Source: Magnetococcales bacterium HCHbin5
Lineage (GTDB): Bacteria > Pseudomonadota > Magnetococcia > Magnetococcales > Magnetaquicoccaceae
DNA: 64,000 nt
Direction of reading: 5' to 3'
Assembly (NCBI GenBank): GCA_002753505.1
Contig: PEAG01000005.1
Span: forward strand, 23,109 to 87,108
Made by a program: the position numbers and the translations under genes. Below are positions 34,224 through 43,013 of this stretch, one piece after another. The first letter of the stretch is position 1, and every line of letters begins with the position of its first letter. Below the pieces are notes generated by a model. It was not told the origin of the DNA. It worked only from the letters and a program-made list of their open reading frames with translations, and searched no databases.

Positions 34224-35954
34224 ATGATGGAATCAAACCCCATGCACCGCTCTGCCATGGAGTGGGTTTATGAGCCGTATAAAGTGGAGGAGGGGTTGGA
34301 CCGGATTGTTGCTTATGGCGACCGGAGTGGCAAGTGCCCCACCTATGTCGAGCGTCTGCCCCCCTGTTCCCACGCCTGTCCGGCCGGTGAGGATATTCGG
34401 GGCTTTCACAATCTGGTGCGGGGCATCTGGAAGGATGGTCCCGATCGCTGGGAGGCGGCATTTCGCCGTTTGACCCTGACCAACCCCTTTCCGGCGGTGA
34501 TGGGGCGAGTCTGTCCCGCCCCCTGCCAGAGTGCGTGCAATCGTCAATACCGGGATGAGACCATCCACATCAACGCGGTGGAACAGGCCATCGGGGAGTA
34601 TGGCATTGAAAAACGGCTGGCTTTTCCGAAACCGACCCAGCGGACCGGCAAACGGGTTGCGATTGTGGGTGCGGGGCCCGGAGGGCTCTCTTGTGCCTAT
34701 CAACTGGCCAAACGGGGCCATGATGTGGTGTTGTATGAGGCACAGGCCGAGTTGGGGGGCATGATGCGCTATGGCATCATGGGCTATCGGGTCAGCCGTG
34801 AGGTGCTGGAGGCGGAGTGTCAGCGGATCATCGACCTGGGTGTGACGGTGCATACCGGTGTGCGGATTGGGGTGGAGATCTCGCTGGAGCAGTTGAGCCG
34901 GGAGTATGATACCGTGTTCGTCGCGGTCGGTGCCCAGAAGGGGCGGAATCTGCCGATTCCCGGGGCCGCCGGTCCTGGGGTGACCAATGCCATTGAATTT
35001 TTGAGTCAGTTTGAACGGCAGGGTACCCGCATGCCGATTGGCAAGCATGTCATTGTGATCGGTGACGGGGATGTGGCCATGGATGTTGCCCGCCTGGCTT
35101 TGCGTTTGGGTTCAAAGGCGACCCTGGTTGCTGCGGTGCCCAGGGAGGAGATGAAATGCTCCCCCGCCGAGTTTGACGAGGCTTGTGCGGAAGGGACGCA
35201 GGTGGTCTACCTGACCGGTTCGGTCGCCGTGTTGCGGCAGGGTTCCGAGGTGCAGGGCTTGCAGTGTGTCAAGATGGTCAAAAAGGAGAAGGGGGAGGAG
35301 GGGTGGAACCATCCCATTCCATTTTTCCGCTTCAAGCCGGCTCCTGGCACCGAATTCACCCTGGCAGCGGATATGATTGTCGCCTCCATCGGTCAGACCA
35401 CCGACATGACCGGGTTGGAGCAGACCACGGGGGGTGGGCCCTGGTTGAAGGTGGATCACAACTATAAAGTGGTTGGGATGGATAATGTATTTGGGGGTGG
35501 GGATGCGGTGCAGATTACGCTGTTGACCACGGCCATCGGCCATGGTCGCAAGGCTGCGGAGGCGATGGATCTGCTGATGCGCAACGCTCCCCTGCCCGCC
35601 AAGCCGTCCCGGCAGGATGTGGTCAAATATGACAAGCTCAAGTCCGATTATTTTATCCATGCCCCGCAACAGAAGCGTCGTATCGAGCATCCGCCGGTCA
35701 TTCAGGATGCCTGGGGTGAAATTCTGCTTCCCCTGGATCGGGAGCAGGCGGCGGCGGAGTCTGCCCGTTGCATGAGTTGTGGCCTCTGTTTTGAGTGCAA
35801 CCAGTGCATGCTTTTCTGTCCTCAACATGCCATTACCCGCTTTCCTGGCAATCCCGAGGGTGAGGTGATGTTCACCTGGTATGAAAAGTGTGTCGGTTGC
35901 CATATTTGCGCCGAGGTTTGCCCGACCGGGTTTATCGATATGGGTATGGAATGA
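34224..35954 (+). CDS. dsrL: DsrL-like NAD(P)H-linked iron-sulfur flavoprotein
   Basis: DsrL is an oxidoreductase related to the small subunit of glutamate synthase that links DsrAB to NAD(P)(H). The 576-residue protein has an N-terminal cysteine domain (RLPPCSHACPAGEDIRGF and GRVCPAPCQSACNRQ). A FAD site follows (VAIVGAGPGGLSCAYQLAKRG), then an NAD(P) site (VIVIGDGDVAMDVAR). The C-terminal double 4Fe-4S ferredoxin domain has CMSCGLCFECNQCMLFCPQ and CVGCHICAEVCPTG. Its direct position after dsrAB supports DsrL over other GltD-like proteins. The next gene starts within or just after its stop. Confidence 0.9.
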   Translation: MMESNPMHRSAMEWVYEPYKVEEGLDRIVAYGDRSGKCPTYVERLPPCSHACPAGEDIRGFHNLVRGIWKDGPDRWEAAFRRLTLTNPFPAVMGRVCPAPCQSACNRQYRDETIHINAVEQAIGEYGIEKRLAFPKPTQRTGKRVAIVGAGPGGLSCAYQLAKRGHDVVLYEAQAELGGMMRYGIMGYRVSREVLEAECQRIIDLGVTVHTGVRIGVEISLEQLSREYDTVFVAVGAQKGRNLPIPGAAGPGVTNAIEFLSQFERQGTRMPIGKHVIVIGDGDVAMDVARLALRLGSKATLVAAVPREEMKCSPAEFDEACAEGTQVVYLTGSVAVLRQGSEVQGLQCVKMVKKEKGEEGWNHPIPFFRFKPAPGTEFTLAADMIVASIGQTTDMTGLEQTTGGGPWLKVDHNYKVVGMDNVFGGGDAVQITLLTTAIGHGRKAAEAMDLLMRNAPLPAKPSRQDVVKYDKLKSDYFIHAPQQKRRIEHPPVIQDAWGEILLPLDREQAAAESARCMSCGLCFECNQCMLFCPQHAITRFPGNPEGEVMFTWYEKCVGCHICAEVCPTGFIDMGME

Positions 35955-35968
35955 AGGAGACACAAAGG

Positions 35969-36331
35969 ATGGACAGGTTGAATGTGATCAAGCAGTTGGA
36001 TGGAGCCATCGCCGAAGCGCGTGGCTGGGCGGAGGTGGGCTGGCCGATGCATTTTGGTCGCAACTCGGTACGGGTCTCCTCTCTCTCGGAGGCGCAGGGA
36101 CAGCCCAACGCCTTTGTCTATCGGCAGGAGGCCATCGCCTACTGGAAGCAGGTGGCCGAGTTGGGCCAGGAGACGGCCGAGCAGGGTGAGAAGGCCAAGC
36201 AGGCCCTGGCGCAGCAGGATCTGCGTTTGGCCGAGGGGGCGGTTTATTGGGCGGCTTACATGGAAAAAAAGTTGAACAAGCCTGTGCCTACCTGGGAGCC
36301 TCTGTTGGCGACGCTGCGGTCGTTGGTTTAG
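35969..36331 (+). CDS. Unknown small protein linked to dsrL
   Basis: This 120-residue protein is mostly helical and soluble, with no cysteines and no signal peptide. Its middle is Ala/Glu/Gln-rich (QVAELGQETAEQGEKAKQAL), probably a helical hairpin or coiled coil. The ending EKKLNKPVPTWEPLLATL is compact. ATG 35969 has AAGGAG 9 bases upstream; an ATG at 35951 overlapping the dsrL stop is in frame. It is the last gene of the dsrABL transcript, before a strong hairpin. I do not recognise it as DsrE, F, H, C, N, R or S. Confidence 0.75.
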   Translation: MDRLNVIKQLDGAIAEARGWAEVGWPMHFGRNSVRVSSLSEAQGQPNAFVYRQEAIAYWKQVAELGQETAEQGEKAKQALAQQDLRLAEGAVYWAAYMEKKLNKPVPTWEPLLATLRSLV

Positions 36332-36400
36332 TTGGCCAGCGGACAGGGCGGGCTTGACCGGCTGCCGTCTGTGCGTCCGCCGGATTTTGTTGGTTGTCGA

Positions 36401-36426
36401 TCGCTGACCCGGCATCGGGTCAGCGA
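36401..36426. terminator. Bidirectional terminator-like hairpin
   Basis: TCGCTGACCCG-GCAT-CGGGTCAGCGA forms a perfect 11-bp stem with a 4-base loop. It stands between the convergent dsr-linked gene (plus) and the zinc-ribbon gene (minus) and touches the stop of the latter. There is no T-run. Confidence 0.55.
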
Positions 36427-36647
36427 TTGGGGCCCAGGTGTTCCGTACCGCATTGGGGGCAGTACCAGGCGCGTCCGCCGCCGTGCCACAGGTCGGTGTT
36501 GTTTTGCAGGCAGTCGGTACAGAGTGCAAAACCGCAGGCGCAGGCCCAGGTAAATCCGGGATCGGCGTGGCAGGCGATGCACGGGGGAAAGGTTTTGCCT
36601 CTCTTGCGTCGAGGCGATGGGGTCGGTGGCGTTTGCATGGTTGTCAT
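36420..36647 (-). CDS. Small cysteine-rich zinc-ribbon/RING-like protein
   Basis: This 75-residue protein has a basic N-terminal tail (SPRRKRGK). Nine cysteines and several His follow in FPPCIACHAD, WACACGFALCTDCLQ and WYCPQCGTEH. The spacing of CxxC pairs suggests two zinc sites in a RING- or B-box-like cross-brace. No ribosome binding site is obvious, but the cysteine pattern is far from random. It is convergent with the dsr operon and divergent from the following gene. Function is unknown. Confidence 0.6.
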   Translation of the reverse strand: MTTMQTPPTPSPRRKRGKTFPPCIACHADPGFTWACACGFALCTDCLQNNTDLWHGGGRAWYCPQCGTEHLGPNR

Positions 36648-36676
36648 TGTAGCACTGATAAACAGCGGAGGAAACG

Positions 36677-37324
36677 ATGTCTGATCCGGGCTCCCATCAT
36701 CGTGTCATTGAGATTGTCGCACTTCCCAGGGGGAGAGAGTTGGCCGAGCAGACGGCCGCTGTCCAGGAGCCACGCCGGTCGAGAGAGCAGGATTGGGAGG
36801 CCAATGTGGCACTGCTGTTGGAGGCGGTTCAACAGGGGGATTGGTTGGGGGCGCAGCGGACGTTGGTCTATCTGTCCACCCGTGACTGGCATCCGATGGC
36901 TGGCAAGGCGTTGGCGCAGCGGATCTGGCTGGCGTTGAAGACGGATACGGCGATTACGGAGGTGATGCTGGCTTTGACGGCATTGTTCAGCCAGTTTGGT
37001 GCGGCCCATGAGCAGGCCGGGGATATTGCTGCCATGGCGGGTTTATTGGCGGCACGTCGGGGGACGGATCATCCCGATTCGGAGTGGGCTGAGGTGCAGG
37101 CCCTGCAGATGATGCAGCAGGTGCAGCAGGTCAATGCTTTTTCCGAACCCGGGGCGTTCGAGGATTGGTTTGTGGCCAGGGGGTGGGCTGACCCGGATGT
37201 TTTTATTCCCCGATTCATGAAACTATTGGAAGAGGTTGTGGGCGACGATTGGTGGTTGGATCGTGACCGTTTGCAGCAGGATTTGGATCACTATAATGTG
37301 CATGGAGATGCTGAGGATCCATAA
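36677..37324 (+). CDS. Unknown helical protein
   Basis: This 215-residue soluble protein is rich in helices, Ala, Trp and acidic residues. Examples are VALLLEAVQQGDWLGAQRTLVYLSTR (cut into helices) and the C-terminal VGDDWWLDRDRLQQDLDHYN. It has no cysteines, signal peptide or membrane segment. GGAGG lies 5 bases upstream of the ATG, so the start is well supported. It stands between the dsr-linked genes and clpB, and I do not recognise the family. Confidence 0.75.
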   Translation: MSDPGSHHRVIEIVALPRGRELAEQTAAVQEPRRSREQDWEANVALLLEAVQQGDWLGAQRTLVYLSTRDWHPMAGKALAQRIWLALKTDTAITEVMLALTALFSQFGAAHEQAGDIAAMAGLLAARRGTDHPDSEWAEVQALQMMQQVQQVNAFSEPGAFEDWFVARGWADPDVFIPRFMKLLEEVVGDDWWLDRDRLQQDLDHYNVHGDAEDP

Positions 37325-37426
37325 TATTTTTTAAACAACTATCCCCCCTTGTTATTATGGATTCCCTCCCTATCTAATGGTCAGGCAATCAGAGCCCAAC
37401 CGCCCTTTTCCCATTGGAGTGGAACC

Positions 37427-40018
37427 ATGCGACAGGATCGTCTTACCACCAAATCCCAGGAAGCTCTGCAGAGCGCAGGCCAGATGGCTGCCAGCCGCTC
37501 TCACCAACAGTTGGAGCCGGAACACCTGCTGGCCGCCCTGTTGGCACAACAGGAGGGCTTGACCCGTCCCATCCTGGAAAAGATGGGGGTCTCCCTGCCT
37601 GCACTGTCGGCCGAAGTCACAAAGTTGATCGACCGCTTTCCCAAGGTGGAAGGGGTTGATCAACTCATCTCTTCGCGGCGACTGCAAACCCTCTTCATGA
37701 ACGCCGAACAACGGGCCGCCGCCCTGAAAGACGAATATATCTCCACCGAACATTTTTTGCTGGCCATGACTGCCGAACAGGGCAGCGGCGAGATGGTCCG
37801 ACTGCTGCGGGCCATGGATATTACGGAAAAAAAGCTGTTGGAAGCCCTGAAAGGGGTGCGGGGCAGCCAGCGGGTCACCTCTCCCGATCCGGAAGGAACC
37901 TTTCAGGCTCTGGAAAAATATGCCCGTGATCTGACCGAACTGGCCCGCCAGGGCAAACTGGACCCCGTGGTGGGCCGGGATGAAGAGATTCGCCGCACCA
38001 TTCAAGTGCTTTCCCGGCGCACCAAAAACAATCCGGTCCTGATCGGTGAACCCGGCGTGGGCAAAACAGCCATTGCCGAAGGTTTGGCCCAACGCATTGT
38101 GCGGGCCGATGTGCCGGAATCGCTCAAAAACAAAACCCTGGCAGCCCTGGATATGGGCGGACTGGTGGCGGGGGCAAAATACCGGGGCGAATTTGAGGAA
38201 CGCCTGAAAGCGGTCCTGAAAGAGGTGCAAGAGGCCGACGGGGGGGTCATCCTGTTTATCGATGAGATGCACACCCTGGTCGGGGCCGGTCGGACCGATG
38301 GCGCAATGGATGCCTCCAACCTGCTGAAACCGGCCTTGGCCCGTGGGGATCTGCACTGCGTCGGGGCCACCACCCTGGACGAATATCGCAAACATGTGGA
38401 GAAGGATCCGGCATTGGAACGGCGTTTTCAACCGGTGCTGGTGGGGGAGCCGAGCGTTGTCGATACCATCTCCATTCTGCGGGGCATCAAGGAAAAATAT
38501 GAACTGCATCACGGGGTCAGAATCACCGACAGTGCCATCGTGGCGGCGGTTACGCTCTCCAACCGCTATATTTCCAACCGCTTTTTGCCAGACAAGGCCA
38601 TCGATTTGATGGATGAGGCGGCGGCCCGCATCCGCATGGAGATCACCTCCAAACCGCAGGAGATTGACGAAACCGATCGCAAAATATTGCAGCGGGAGAT
38701 TGAACGGCTGGCCATGGCCAAGGAGAAAGACAGTGCCAGCCGGGAACGGCTGCAGGCGTTGGAAAAAGAGTTGGCCGATTTGAAAGAAAAATCGGCCCAA
38801 TTGACCACCCTGTGGGAAAAGGAGCGGGAGGCCATCGCCCAGGTCCAGGCACTCAAAGAGAGCCTGGAACGGAAACGGTTTGAACTCGAAGAGGCCGAGC
38901 GGTCGGCCCAGTTGGAAAAGGCTGGCCAACTGCGGTATGGGGAGATTCCCGCCCTGGAACTGCGTCTGACCGCGGCGCAGCAACTGGCCGAAGGGGTGGA
39001 GCATCGACTGCTGCGAGAGGAGGTGGGCGAGGATGACATTGCCGCCATTCTCTCCCACTGGACCGGTATTCCGGTTGCGCGCATGCTGGAAGGGGAGCGG
39101 GAAAAATTGCTGCAGATGGAACAACGCCTGGCCCAACGGGTGGTTGGCCAGGAGGAGGCGTTGCAGGCGGTGGCGCGGGCGGTGCGCCGCTCCCGCGCCG
39201 GTCTGCAGGATGCCAACCGCCCCATCGGCTCGTTCATTTTTACCGGTCCGACCGGGGTGGGCAAGACAGAGTTGAGCAAGGCGTTGGCAGCCTTTCTGTT
39301 TGACGACGATCAGGCCATGGTGCGGCTGGATATGTCCGAATACATGGAGCGTCACTCGGTCTCCCGCCTGGTGGGGGCTCCGCCCGGTTACGTGGGGTAT
39401 GAGGAGGGGGGACAGTTGACCGAGGCGGTCCGGCGGCGGCCCTACAGCGTGGTCCTGCTGGATGAGATTGAAAAGGCCCACCCGGAGGTGTTCAACATTC
39501 TGTTGCAACTGCTGGATGATGGCCGCCTGACTGATGGCCAGGGTCGTACGGTGGATTTTCGCAATACGGTGGTTATCATGACCTCCAATGCCGGTTCGCA
39601 CGAGCTGAACGGTGAAGTGGCGGAGAGCCTGGAGCCGGGCACGGCCGAGCAACGGGCCCGTCTGGCATTGCGCGCCCTCTTTCGGCCCGAATTTCTCAAC
39701 CGGTTGGATGATATTATTGTCTTCCACCGGTTGGAACGGCAGCAGATGGACGCCATTGTGGAGATTCAACTCGCCCGACTCAGCCGGTTGCTGTCGGAAC
39801 GCAACATGGCGATTACATTGGACCCGGCCGCCCGTCGGCTGTTGGCCGACCTGGGGTATGATCCGGTCTATGGGGCACGCCCCCTCAAGCGGGTGATCCA
39901 GCAACGGGTGCAGGATCCCTTGGCAGAGGGAATTCTGGCGGGCCAATTCCGGGATGGGGAGAATGTCCAGATCACAGCAGGGGGCGAAGGATTGCTGTTC
40001 AAAACCGGAGGGGTGTGA
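37427..40018 (+). CDS. clpB: Chaperone protein ClpB
   Basis: ClpB is the hexameric disaggregase that works with DnaK. The 863-residue protein has the N-terminal Clp domain ([17 protein letters not shown]) and NBD1 with Walker [17 protein letters not shown] and Walker [17 protein letters not shown] coiled-coil middle domain follows (about 410-530, '[14 protein letters not shown]'), then NBD2 with [15 protein letters not shown] and [17 protein letters not shown] 37427 has GGAGTGGAACC upstream; the track's 26-residue extension is not part of ClpB. No CIRCE-type inverted repeat or sigma32 promoter was recognised in the short upstream gap. Confidence 0.97.
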   Translation: MRQDRLTTKSQEALQSAGQMAASRSHQQLEPEHLLAALLAQQEGLTRPILEKMGVSLPALSAEVTKLIDRFPKVEGVDQLISSRRLQTLFMNAEQRAAALKDEYISTEHFLLAMTAEQGSGEMVRLLRAMDITEKKLLEALKGVRGSQRVTSPDPEGTFQALEKYARDLTELARQGKLDPVVGRDEEIRRTIQVLSRRTKNNPVLIGEPGVGKTAIAEGLAQRIVRADVPESLKNKTLAALDMGGLVAGAKYRGEFEERLKAVLKEVQEADGGVILFIDEMHTLVGAGRTDGAMDASNLLKPALARGDLHCVGATTLDEYRKHVEKDPALERRFQPVLVGEPSVVDTISILRGIKEKYELHHGVRITDSAIVAAVTLSNRYISNRFLPDKAIDLMDEAAARIRMEITSKPQEIDETDRKILQREIERLAMAKEKDSASRERLQALEKELADLKEKSAQLTTLWEKEREAIAQVQALKESLERKRFELEEAERSAQLEKAGQLRYGEIPALELRLTAAQQLAEGVEHRLLREEVGEDDIAAILSHWTGIPVARMLEGEREKLLQMEQRLAQRVVGQEEALQAVARAVRRSRAGLQDANRPIGSFIFTGPTGVGKTELSKALAAFLFDDDQAMVRLDMSEYMERHSVSRLVGAPPGYVGYEEGGQLTEAVRRRPYSVVLLDEIEKAHPEVFNILLQLLDDGRLTDGQGRTVDFRNTVVIMTSNAGSHELNGEVAESLEPGTAEQRARLALRALFRPEFLNRLDDIIVFHRLERQQMDAIVEIQLARLSRLLSERNMAITLDPAARRLLADLGYDPVYGARPLKRVIQQRVQDPLAEGILAGQFRDGENVQITAGGEGLLFKTGGV

Positions 40019-40222
40019 ATGGGCCGATCGGCTGCTGTTCAATCAAAAATGGCTGTTGGGGCTGGGGAGAGAGGAGTTCCTTCCCGTGGAGTGAGGGCGA
40101 TGGTACAACCTCAACGCGCCCCTTGCGATAATCAGGGGGAATTGCTAAGCTGCAGTCACCACAGCCGGTTTGTGTATCCCTATTGTAACCACCTGTAGAT
40201 ATTTACTTTGCGAGTACTGATC

Positions 40223-40546
40223 ATGAAAAAATTATCAGCCATGGTTGCTGTTTTGTCTCTCGCGTTGATTGTTTCAACCCCGGCCCAGGCCCGCAAGAGC
40301 AGGAACGAGGTCATCAACTTTGGCTCCTACACCTGCCAAGCGTTTTTGGAGGAGGCGGCGCAGGGCAGTGAGGAGGATGTGGGTATTGTGTTGATGTGGC
40401 TGGACGGTTATTTGAGCGGTATTTCGGGGGATACCGTCTTCAATATGAAGGAGTTTGGTGAATTTTCCGAGCGGTTGGCCGAATATTGTTCCAGACATGG
40501 CAACGTAAGGCTGTTGGATGCAGCGGAAAGGAAGGGGATCGAATAG
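40223..40546 (+). CDS. HdeA/HdeB-like periplasmic acid-stress chaperone
   Basis: This 107-residue protein has a signal peptide (LSAMVAVLSLALIVSTPAQA). The mature domain is of HdeA/HdeB type: a first Cys in SYTCQAFLEEAAQGSEED, a WLDGYLSG segment and a second Cys in LAEYCSRHGN. HdeA-like proteins have one disulfide between such cysteines and bind unfolded proteins at low pH. ATG 40223 gives a clean signal peptide. It is monocistronic. Confidence 0.75.
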   Translation: MKKLSAMVAVLSLALIVSTPAQARKSRNEVINFGSYTCQAFLEEAAQGSEEDVGIVLMWLDGYLSGISGDTVFNMKEFGEFSERLAEYCSRHGNVRLLDAAERKGIE

Positions 40547-40696
40547 AGTCTGCTGGAGAGGGGGCACGGATTGGATCGGGTAACCCTTATGGGGGACGGG
40601 GCGGCGTGGCCTGGACTCCATAAGGGTTTGATCGTTTGGGGGTCTGATGCTCCCGCCTGGCCGACAGGAGTGCAGAGACCGTGCTTTGGGGGTCGA

Positions 40697-41269
40697 TCAA
40701 CTCGGGAAGGGAACCCCGGTGCCGGCCAATCCACAGTAACCGGCTGGGTTTTTGTGTAAATAGTGTTGGTGATACCCTTCGGCTTCATAAAAAGGCGGGG
40801 CCGCCCGGACCTCCGTCGTGATGCGACCAAAACCGGCCCGGGATAACGGCTGCTGGTACAACTCCAGGCTGTGCAACGCCTCCTGCTGCTGTTGCACCGA
40901 ACTGGTGTAGATGGCGGAACGGTATTGACTGCCCACATCGTTGCCCTGTCGCATGCCCTGGGTGGGGTCGTGGCTTTCCCAGAATATTTTCAAGAGTTGA
41001 CCAAAAGAGATTCTGGCCGGATCATACACAACGCGCACCACCTCGCAATGGTTGGTTTGGCCGCTGCATACCTGCTCATAGGTGGGCGAAACCAACGCCC
41101 CGCCGGCATAACCCACCGCCGTGACAACCACCCCAGGGGTCTGCCAGAACCGCCGCTCCGCTCCCCAAAAACATCCCATGCCAAAGAGAACCTGCGCCGT
41201 ATCGTCTGGAAATGGCGGGAAAATGTTTGTTTTCAAAACAGGATGAATACTCTGCCTTGCTGTACTCAT
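40697..41269 (-). CDS. msrA: Peptide methionine sulfoxide reductase MsrA
   Basis: MsrA reduces methionine-S-sulfoxide in proteins. The 190-residue protein has the active-site motif [13 protein letters not shown] and the conserved [16 protein letters not shown] and [13 protein letters not shown] are also present. It ends in a short C-terminal CGLAGTG that may carry the recycling Cys. ATG 41269 has GGAG 8 bases upstream; the longer track version is unsupported. It is convergent with the HdeA-like gene. Confidence 0.96.
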   Translation of the reverse strand: MSTARQSIHPVLKTNIFPPFPDDTAQVLFGMGCFWGAERRFWQTPGVVVTAVGYAGGALVSPTYEQVCSGQTNHCEVVRVVYDPARISFGQLLKIFWESHDPTQGMRQGNDVGSQYRSAIYTSSVQQQQEALHSLELYQQPLSRAGFGRITTEVRAAPPFYEAEGYHQHYLHKNPAGYCGLAGTGVPFPS

Positions 41270-41430
41270 GAAAGAGGCTCCTTCCGGTTGTATCATACCG
41301 GTCAGCCCGTGGCGAATCCGGTGGTCGGTTGCAGGCTGACAGACAAGAGGGGGATTTGACAACAAAAAAATAATGGTATATTATAAAATATAACAACTGA
41401 GTTGCAACCCTTTTCTGTGGGAGATGTCTT

Positions 41431-41667
41431 ATGGAAGTAGCAACCCTGAAGCAGATTTTGCAAAATGGTTTGCCCTGTGATCACCTGGACGTGGACGGGG
41501 ATGGGCGGCATTTTCAGGTTACCATGGTATCCGCGTTGTTTCGTGGCAAGGGTATGGTACAGCGTCATCAGATGGTTTACGAGGTGTTAGGCAATTTGAT
41601 GGTGGATGAGGATGTGCATGCCCTGGCATTAAAGACGATCACCCCGGAGGATTGGGCCAAATCCTGA
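41431..41667 (+). CDS. BolA/IbaG-family protein
   Basis: This 78-residue protein has the BolA fold, with HFQVTMVSALFRGKGMVQRHQMVYEVLG carrying the family's central motif and conserved His. BolA proteins bind [2Fe-2S] clusters together with monothiol glutaredoxins. The next gene, 43 bp downstream on the same strand, encodes just such a glutaredoxin. GGGAGA stands upstream of the ATG. Confidence 0.93.
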   Translation: MEVATLKQILQNGLPCDHLDVDGDGRHFQVTMVSALFRGKGMVQRHQMVYEVLGNLMVDEDVHALALKTITPEDWAKS

Positions 41668-41710
41668 CGGTTGTTCAAGCAAATCACCCTACTATCCAGA
41701 GGAGAAAAAG

Positions 41711-42034
41711 ATGGAAGATGTACAGGAAAAAATCAGAGCCCAAGTCAATGAACACCCCATTGTTCTTTACATGAAAGGTACCCCCCGTTTTCCGCAGTGC
41801 GGTTTTTCCCAGAATGCGGCGGCCATTTTGCAGGCTTGTGGTGCCAAGGACTATTTTTCGGTGGATGTGTTGATGGATCCGGAAATTCGGAGCGGAATCA
41901 AGCTGTTTTCCAACTGGCCAACGTTGCCCCAGTTGTATCTGAAGGGGCAGTTGATTGGTGGTTCTGATATCATGACGGAGATGTACCAATCGGGTGAGTT
42001 GCAAAAACGGGTTGCCGAGGCGATGGCGGGTTGA
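41711..42034 (+). CDS. grxD: Monothiol glutaredoxin, Grx4 type
   Basis: This 107-residue monothiol glutaredoxin has the CGFS active site (PRFPQCGFSQNAAAIL) and the glutathione-binding parts WPTLPQLYLKG and GGSDIMTEMYQSGEL. Grx4 proteins carry [2Fe-2S] clusters for iron-sulfur delivery and iron sensing, with BolA as partner. GAGGAG lies upstream. Confidence 0.95.
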   Translation: MEDVQEKIRAQVNEHPIVLYMKGTPRFPQCGFSQNAAAILQACGAKDYFSVDVLMDPEIRSGIKLFSNWPTLPQLYLKGQLIGGSDIMTEMYQSGELQKRVAEAMAG

Positions 42035-42076
42035 TGTCGGATTGGCTGGCTGTCAGCAGTGGTCGGGGGAGTTTCC

Positions 42077-42889
42077 ATGGAGGTTGATCATCGGCTCATC
42101 GAGCCATACCGGATTCAGGAAGAGCCCTATTTCGAGCCGGTTGGTTCGGAGATCTCCCTGTTTACGGCTGCCTACGCCAACCGCCTGCCGGTCTTGATCA
42201 AGGGGCCGACGGGGTGTGGCAAAAGTCGTTTTGTGGAGTATATGGCTTGGCGACTGGGGCGGCCGTTGGTCACGGTCTCTTGCCATGAGGATATGACGGC
42301 CAGTGATCTGGTGGGTCGTTATCTGGTGGTGGGGGGAGAGACTGTCTGGCAGGATGGTCCTTTGACGTTGGCGGTGCGGCATGGTGCCCTCTGTTATCTG
42401 GACGAGGTGGTGGAGGCTCGCAAAGATACCACGGTGGTGATCCATCCGTTGGCGGATGATCGGCGCATTTTGCCGATGGAAAAGCAGGGTACTTTGCTCA
42501 GGGCGGCCGCCGAATTTTGTTTGGTCATCTCCTACAATCCGGGTTATCAGAGTGTCTTGAAAGATCTCAAGCAGAGTACCCGACAGCGGTTTGTTGCCAT
42601 GGAGTTCGACTATCCCGATGCCCGGCGGGAGGCGTTGATTGTTCACAGGGAGAGTGGTCTGGATCACGCTTTGGCTGCCTCTTTGGTGCGGTTTGCCCAT
42701 TTGACCCGCAACCTGAAGGGCAACGGTCTGGAGGAGGGGGCCAGCACCCGGTTGCTGGTGCATGCGGGTCGGTTGATACAGGCGGGTTGTTCGCCGGCGG
42801 AGGCCTGTGCCGCTGGCATCACCCATGCCTTGACGGATGATCCAGAGATGTTGGCGGCGGTCAATGCCTTGAGTGATGCCATTTTTTAG
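42077..42889 (+). CDS. cbbQ: CbbQ/NorQ-type MoxR AAA+ ATPase
   Basis: This 270-residue MoxR-family AAA+ protein has Walker [18 protein letters not shown], Walker [15 protein letters not shown] and a sensor region [10 protein letters not shown]. The N-terminal [15 protein letters not shown] matches CbbQ, NirQ and NorQ equally. CbbQ with CbbO is a Rubisco activase; NorQ with NorD matures NO reductase. Neither Rubisco nor nor genes are in the window, so the choice between them is open. ATG 42077 has GGGGGAG upstream. Confidence 0.88.
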   Translation: MEVDHRLIEPYRIQEEPYFEPVGSEISLFTAAYANRLPVLIKGPTGCGKSRFVEYMAWRLGRPLVTVSCHEDMTASDLVGRYLVVGGETVWQDGPLTLAVRHGALCYLDEVVEARKDTTVVIHPLADDRRILPMEKQGTLLRAAAEFCLVISYNPGYQSVLKDLKQSTRQRFVAMEFDYPDARREALIVHRESGLDHALAASLVRFAHLTRNLKGNGLEEGASTRLLVHAGRLIQAGCSPAEACAAGITHALTDDPEMLAAVNALSDAIF

Positions 42890-42916
42890 TGGCTTCTTGC
42901 CCTCCTTTTAGACAAT

Positions 42917-42956
42917 CAGGGGCCTGGGAACTGTGGCGGTCTCCAGGCCCCTGCAA
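42917..42956. repeat. GC-rich hairpin repeat, copy C, between cbbQ and cbbO
   Basis: AGGGGCCTGG...CCAGGCCCCT forms a 10-bp stem. The reverse complement starts TTGCAGGGGCCTGGAGACCG, like repeat A. It lies between two genes expected to be co-expressed. Confidence 0.7.
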
Positions 42957-43013
42957 TGATTTTCGTGGGTTTGCTGCTGGTATGGCAGCCGCATCTATCA
43001 GGTCAGGACCATT

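Noticed and set aside
37370-40042. 890-residue minus-strand ORF opposite clpB
   Set aside because: It is an antisense shadow of a GC-rich gene with clear ClpB motifs on the plus strand; it has no ribosome binding site or recognisable domain.
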